DNA from: DATFLS01 sp964413425
Lineage (GTDB): Bacteria > Fidelibacterota > JAANXI01
Direction: 5' to 3'
Assembly: GCA_964413425.1 (NCBI GenBank)
Contig: CAYPST010000039.1
Location: 1 to 33,497 of the forward strand
Length of the DNA: 33,497 nucleotides
Below, one piece after another: positions 32,198 to 33,497 of this stretch. The notes beneath the pieces were generated by a model. That model did no database searches. It was not told the DNA's origin and worked only from the letters and a program-made list of their open reading frames with translations. Each line of letters begins with the position of its first letter. Positions within the stretch are counted from its first letter, which is position 1. The position numbers were made by a program, and so were the translations under genes.

Positions 32198-33127
32198 ATG
32201 CAGCCGGTTATTCCCACACCACTTCAGCCCGGCGGAACCATCGGTCTCGCGGCTCCCTCCAGTGGGGCTGACCAGGAAGAACTGGAACCGGGCATTGATT
32301 ATTTCAAGCAGAAGGGATATGAGGTGCAGGTTGCCGGGAATGTCACCACCCGAACGCATTTCACAGCAGGTGACACAGACACTCGTCTCGAAGAATTCGT
32401 CAAACTGTTTCAGGACGACGAGGTTGATGCGGTGCTCTGTGTTCGCGGCGGCGACGGCGCGATCCACCTGCTGCCGGAACTACTGGATCGGCTCCGTGAT
32501 CTGGAGCCGAAACCGTTTTGCGGCTACAGTGATATCACTCTCCTGCAGTTAGCGCTGTATAAACAATTCGGCTGGGTGAGTTTTTCGGGTCCCATGGTGG
32601 CAACCGAATTCTCTCTCTGTACGGTGAGCGATTATGCGGAAACCCATTTCTGGAGTCTGCTCACCCAGGCGCCCATGTTCTGGAATATGAATCCCGAGCC
32701 GGGCTGGGAAACGGAAATCTGGCGGAAAGGAACCGCAGATGGTCCTCTGCTCGGGGGTTGCCTTTCGCTGATCTGTGCGCTGCTGGGAACCGCGTACCTG
32801 CCGGACCTTTCCAATGCAATTCTGGTAATAGAAGACACCGAGGAAGAACCCAAATCCATCGATCGGATGTTACATCATCTGCGACTGGCCGGTGTCTTTG
32901 AACAGATCAGTGGCCTGCTTGTGGGACAATTCATCGGCTGTTTCCCCTCTGAAGCATCAGCGGACTTCACGCTACAGGAAGTCGTGATGAATGCCACTCG
33001 AGGCTATGAGTTTCCAATCCTGGCGAATTACCCTTACGGCCATAACCTTCCAAATCGTCTCACGCTGCCGCTGGGTGTCTGGCTTCGCTTTTCAACCTCG
33101 CCGCTGCGTTTCAACCTGGTTCTTTAA
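32198..33127 (+). CDS. ldcA: LD-carboxypeptidase (S66 family)
   Basis: A 309-residue cytoplasmic S66 peptidase that removes the terminal D-Ala from muropeptide tetrapeptides (meso-DAP-D-Ala bond) during wall recycling. The catalytic triad is complete: S111 in FCGYSDIT, E212 in LVIEDTEEEP and H282 in YPYGHN; the spacing is close to Pseudomonas LdcA (S115, E217, H285). The N-terminal GGTIGLAAPSSG and VLCVRGGDGAIHLLP are family segments, though the usual RGGYG reads RGGDG. VEDTEE-type helix residues (SIDRMLHHLRLAGVF) are intact. No Shine-Dalgarno site precedes the ATG. It points away from spmA across a gap filled by repeats. It fits the DAP wall chemistry of the dap operon and dacB. Confidence 0.93.
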   Translation: MQPVIPTPLQPGGTIGLAAPSSGADQEELEPGIDYFKQKGYEVQVAGNVTTRTHFTAGDTDTRLEEFVKLFQDDEVDAVLCVRGGDGAIHLLPELLDRLRDLEPKPFCGYSDITLLQLALYKQFGWVSFSGPMVATEFSLCTVSDYAETHFWSLLTQAPMFWNMNPEPGWETEIWRKGTADGPLLGGCLSLICALLGTAYLPDLSNAILVIEDTEEEPKSIDRMLHHLRLAGVFEQISGLLVGQFIGCFPSEASADFTLQEVVMNATRGYEFPILANYPYGHNLPNRLTLPLGVWLRFSTSPLRFNLVL

Positions 33128-33133
33128 GGGTAC

Positions 33134-33177
33134 AATCAGCACACGGATTCACGCAGAAACAACAGAGGACCACAGAT
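33134..33177. repeat. Copy of the CACACGGATT / CACAGAT repeat
   Basis: It aligns with the left arm of the 7021-7331 element in the same orientation (shared AGCACACGGATT, CAGAAA and ACCACAGAT/ACCGCAGAT), with a few mismatches and one inserted base. It starts just after the ldcA stop. Confidence 0.55.
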
Positions 33178-33497
33178 TACAACTGTGAAAGGGCAGACGT
33201 GAGAAGACAGAAGCCGCATGACCGAACCGAAGTTGAGATGAAGAGCCCGGATAAGGCAAGAAACCATGGAGCATTGTCAATGATCAACACATGTTAGGTA
33301 CACTGTATGAGAATATTTAAAATACAGTTCCAAAGGGATCCTTACGGTGCCAGAAAATATACAATACTGAACCAGTTTTGCAGTTATTCGATACATGGCA
33401 CACATTCCAAATCTTTTGTCGGAATACGGGGTCACTTTCTCATTCCTAAGTTGAGCGATACGAGCTTCGCGAAGTATCGCTGTACTTAGGGAAAACC
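33178..33497. other. Non-coding end of the window with a long hairpin
   Basis: No gene is supported. The last 60 bases carry a hairpin at 33445-33490: CCTAAGT with ACTTAGG (7 bp), then a 2x2 mismatch, then AGCGATAC with GTATCGCT (8 bp), and a 12-nt loop. It has no T-tail on the + strand, so it is more like a dispersed palindrome than a terminator. A 60-codon frame at 33307-33489 runs through the hairpin and has no protein-like character. Confidence 0.5.

Noticed and set aside
33307..33489. 60-codon + strand frame
   Set aside because: It runs through the terminal hairpin, has no Shine-Dalgarno site and no recognisable composition.

Overview
The window is a dense stretch of a bacterial chromosome, most likely from a Gram-negative member of the Fibrobacterota-Chlorobiota-Bacteroidota (FCB) assemblage. 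Pointers are a DUF5916 outer-membrane protein, a TonB-dependent receptor, a bacterial tricorn protease, lipoproteins, and a succinylase-type lysine/DAP pathway. Many genes have clear Shine-Dalgarno sites (AAGGAG, GGAGG), which argues against a classical Bacteroidia genome and fits deeper FCB lineages such as Calditrichota, Neomarinimicrobiota or Balneolota. The phylum is an inference. The window starts inside a gene. No rRNA, tRNA, CRISPR array or transposase gene was seen.

Layout. 1-2842 (+): a truncated DUF5916 gene with a terminator, then a small Dabb-domain protein. 3144-6942 (-): a radical SAM protein and a metallo-beta-lactamase-fold hydrolase coupled by ATGA, then a TonB-dependent receptor. 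7360-9279 (-): a three-gene unit (90-aa protein, nucleotidyltransferase, 372-aa unknown protein). 9334-9813 (-): flavin reductase. 10376-13726 (+): secreted tricorn-type protease. 13974-15595 (-): zinc alcohol dehydrogenase and a divergent signal-peptidase-II-like protein. 15732-19483 (-): a sugar-binding lipoprotein and an exported debranching-enzyme-like glycosidase. 19872-22742 (-): FAD/4Fe-4S oxidoreductase. 23537-23920 (-): thioredoxin. 24414-28229 (-): lysC-dapB-dapA-dapD operon. 28317-29846 (-): PBP4-type carboxypeptidase. 30050-31451 (-): spmA and spmB. 32198-33127 (+): LD-carboxypeptidase.

The genes from about 24 kb to the end share a cell-wall theme: lysC-dapB-dapA-dapD make the meso-DAP/lysine precursor, DacB trims and cleaves DAP cross-linked peptidoglycan, and LdcA recycles muropeptides. 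A second theme is export and carbohydrate or peptide use (TonB receptor, tricorn, glycosidase, lipoprotein).

The least ordinary part of the window is its intergenic DNA. Several gaps contain inverted-repeat elements and short tandem arrays: a 311-bp nested inverted repeat (7021-7331); a 416-bp element with perfect 18-bp terminal inverted repeats and three further nested inverted repeats (23035-23450), with a decayed relative (19464-19642) and an end fragment (24319-24336); a 51-bp block shared in opposite orientation by 24226-24276 and 30644-30694, the second copy splitting spmA from spmB; a 22-bp tandem repeat (2983-3070); and a 457-bp structure (31562-32018) in which 41-bp inverted repeats enclose about ten 21-bp tandem units. 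These look like non-autonomous dispersed repeats rather than genes. They are the best candidates here for something undescribed.
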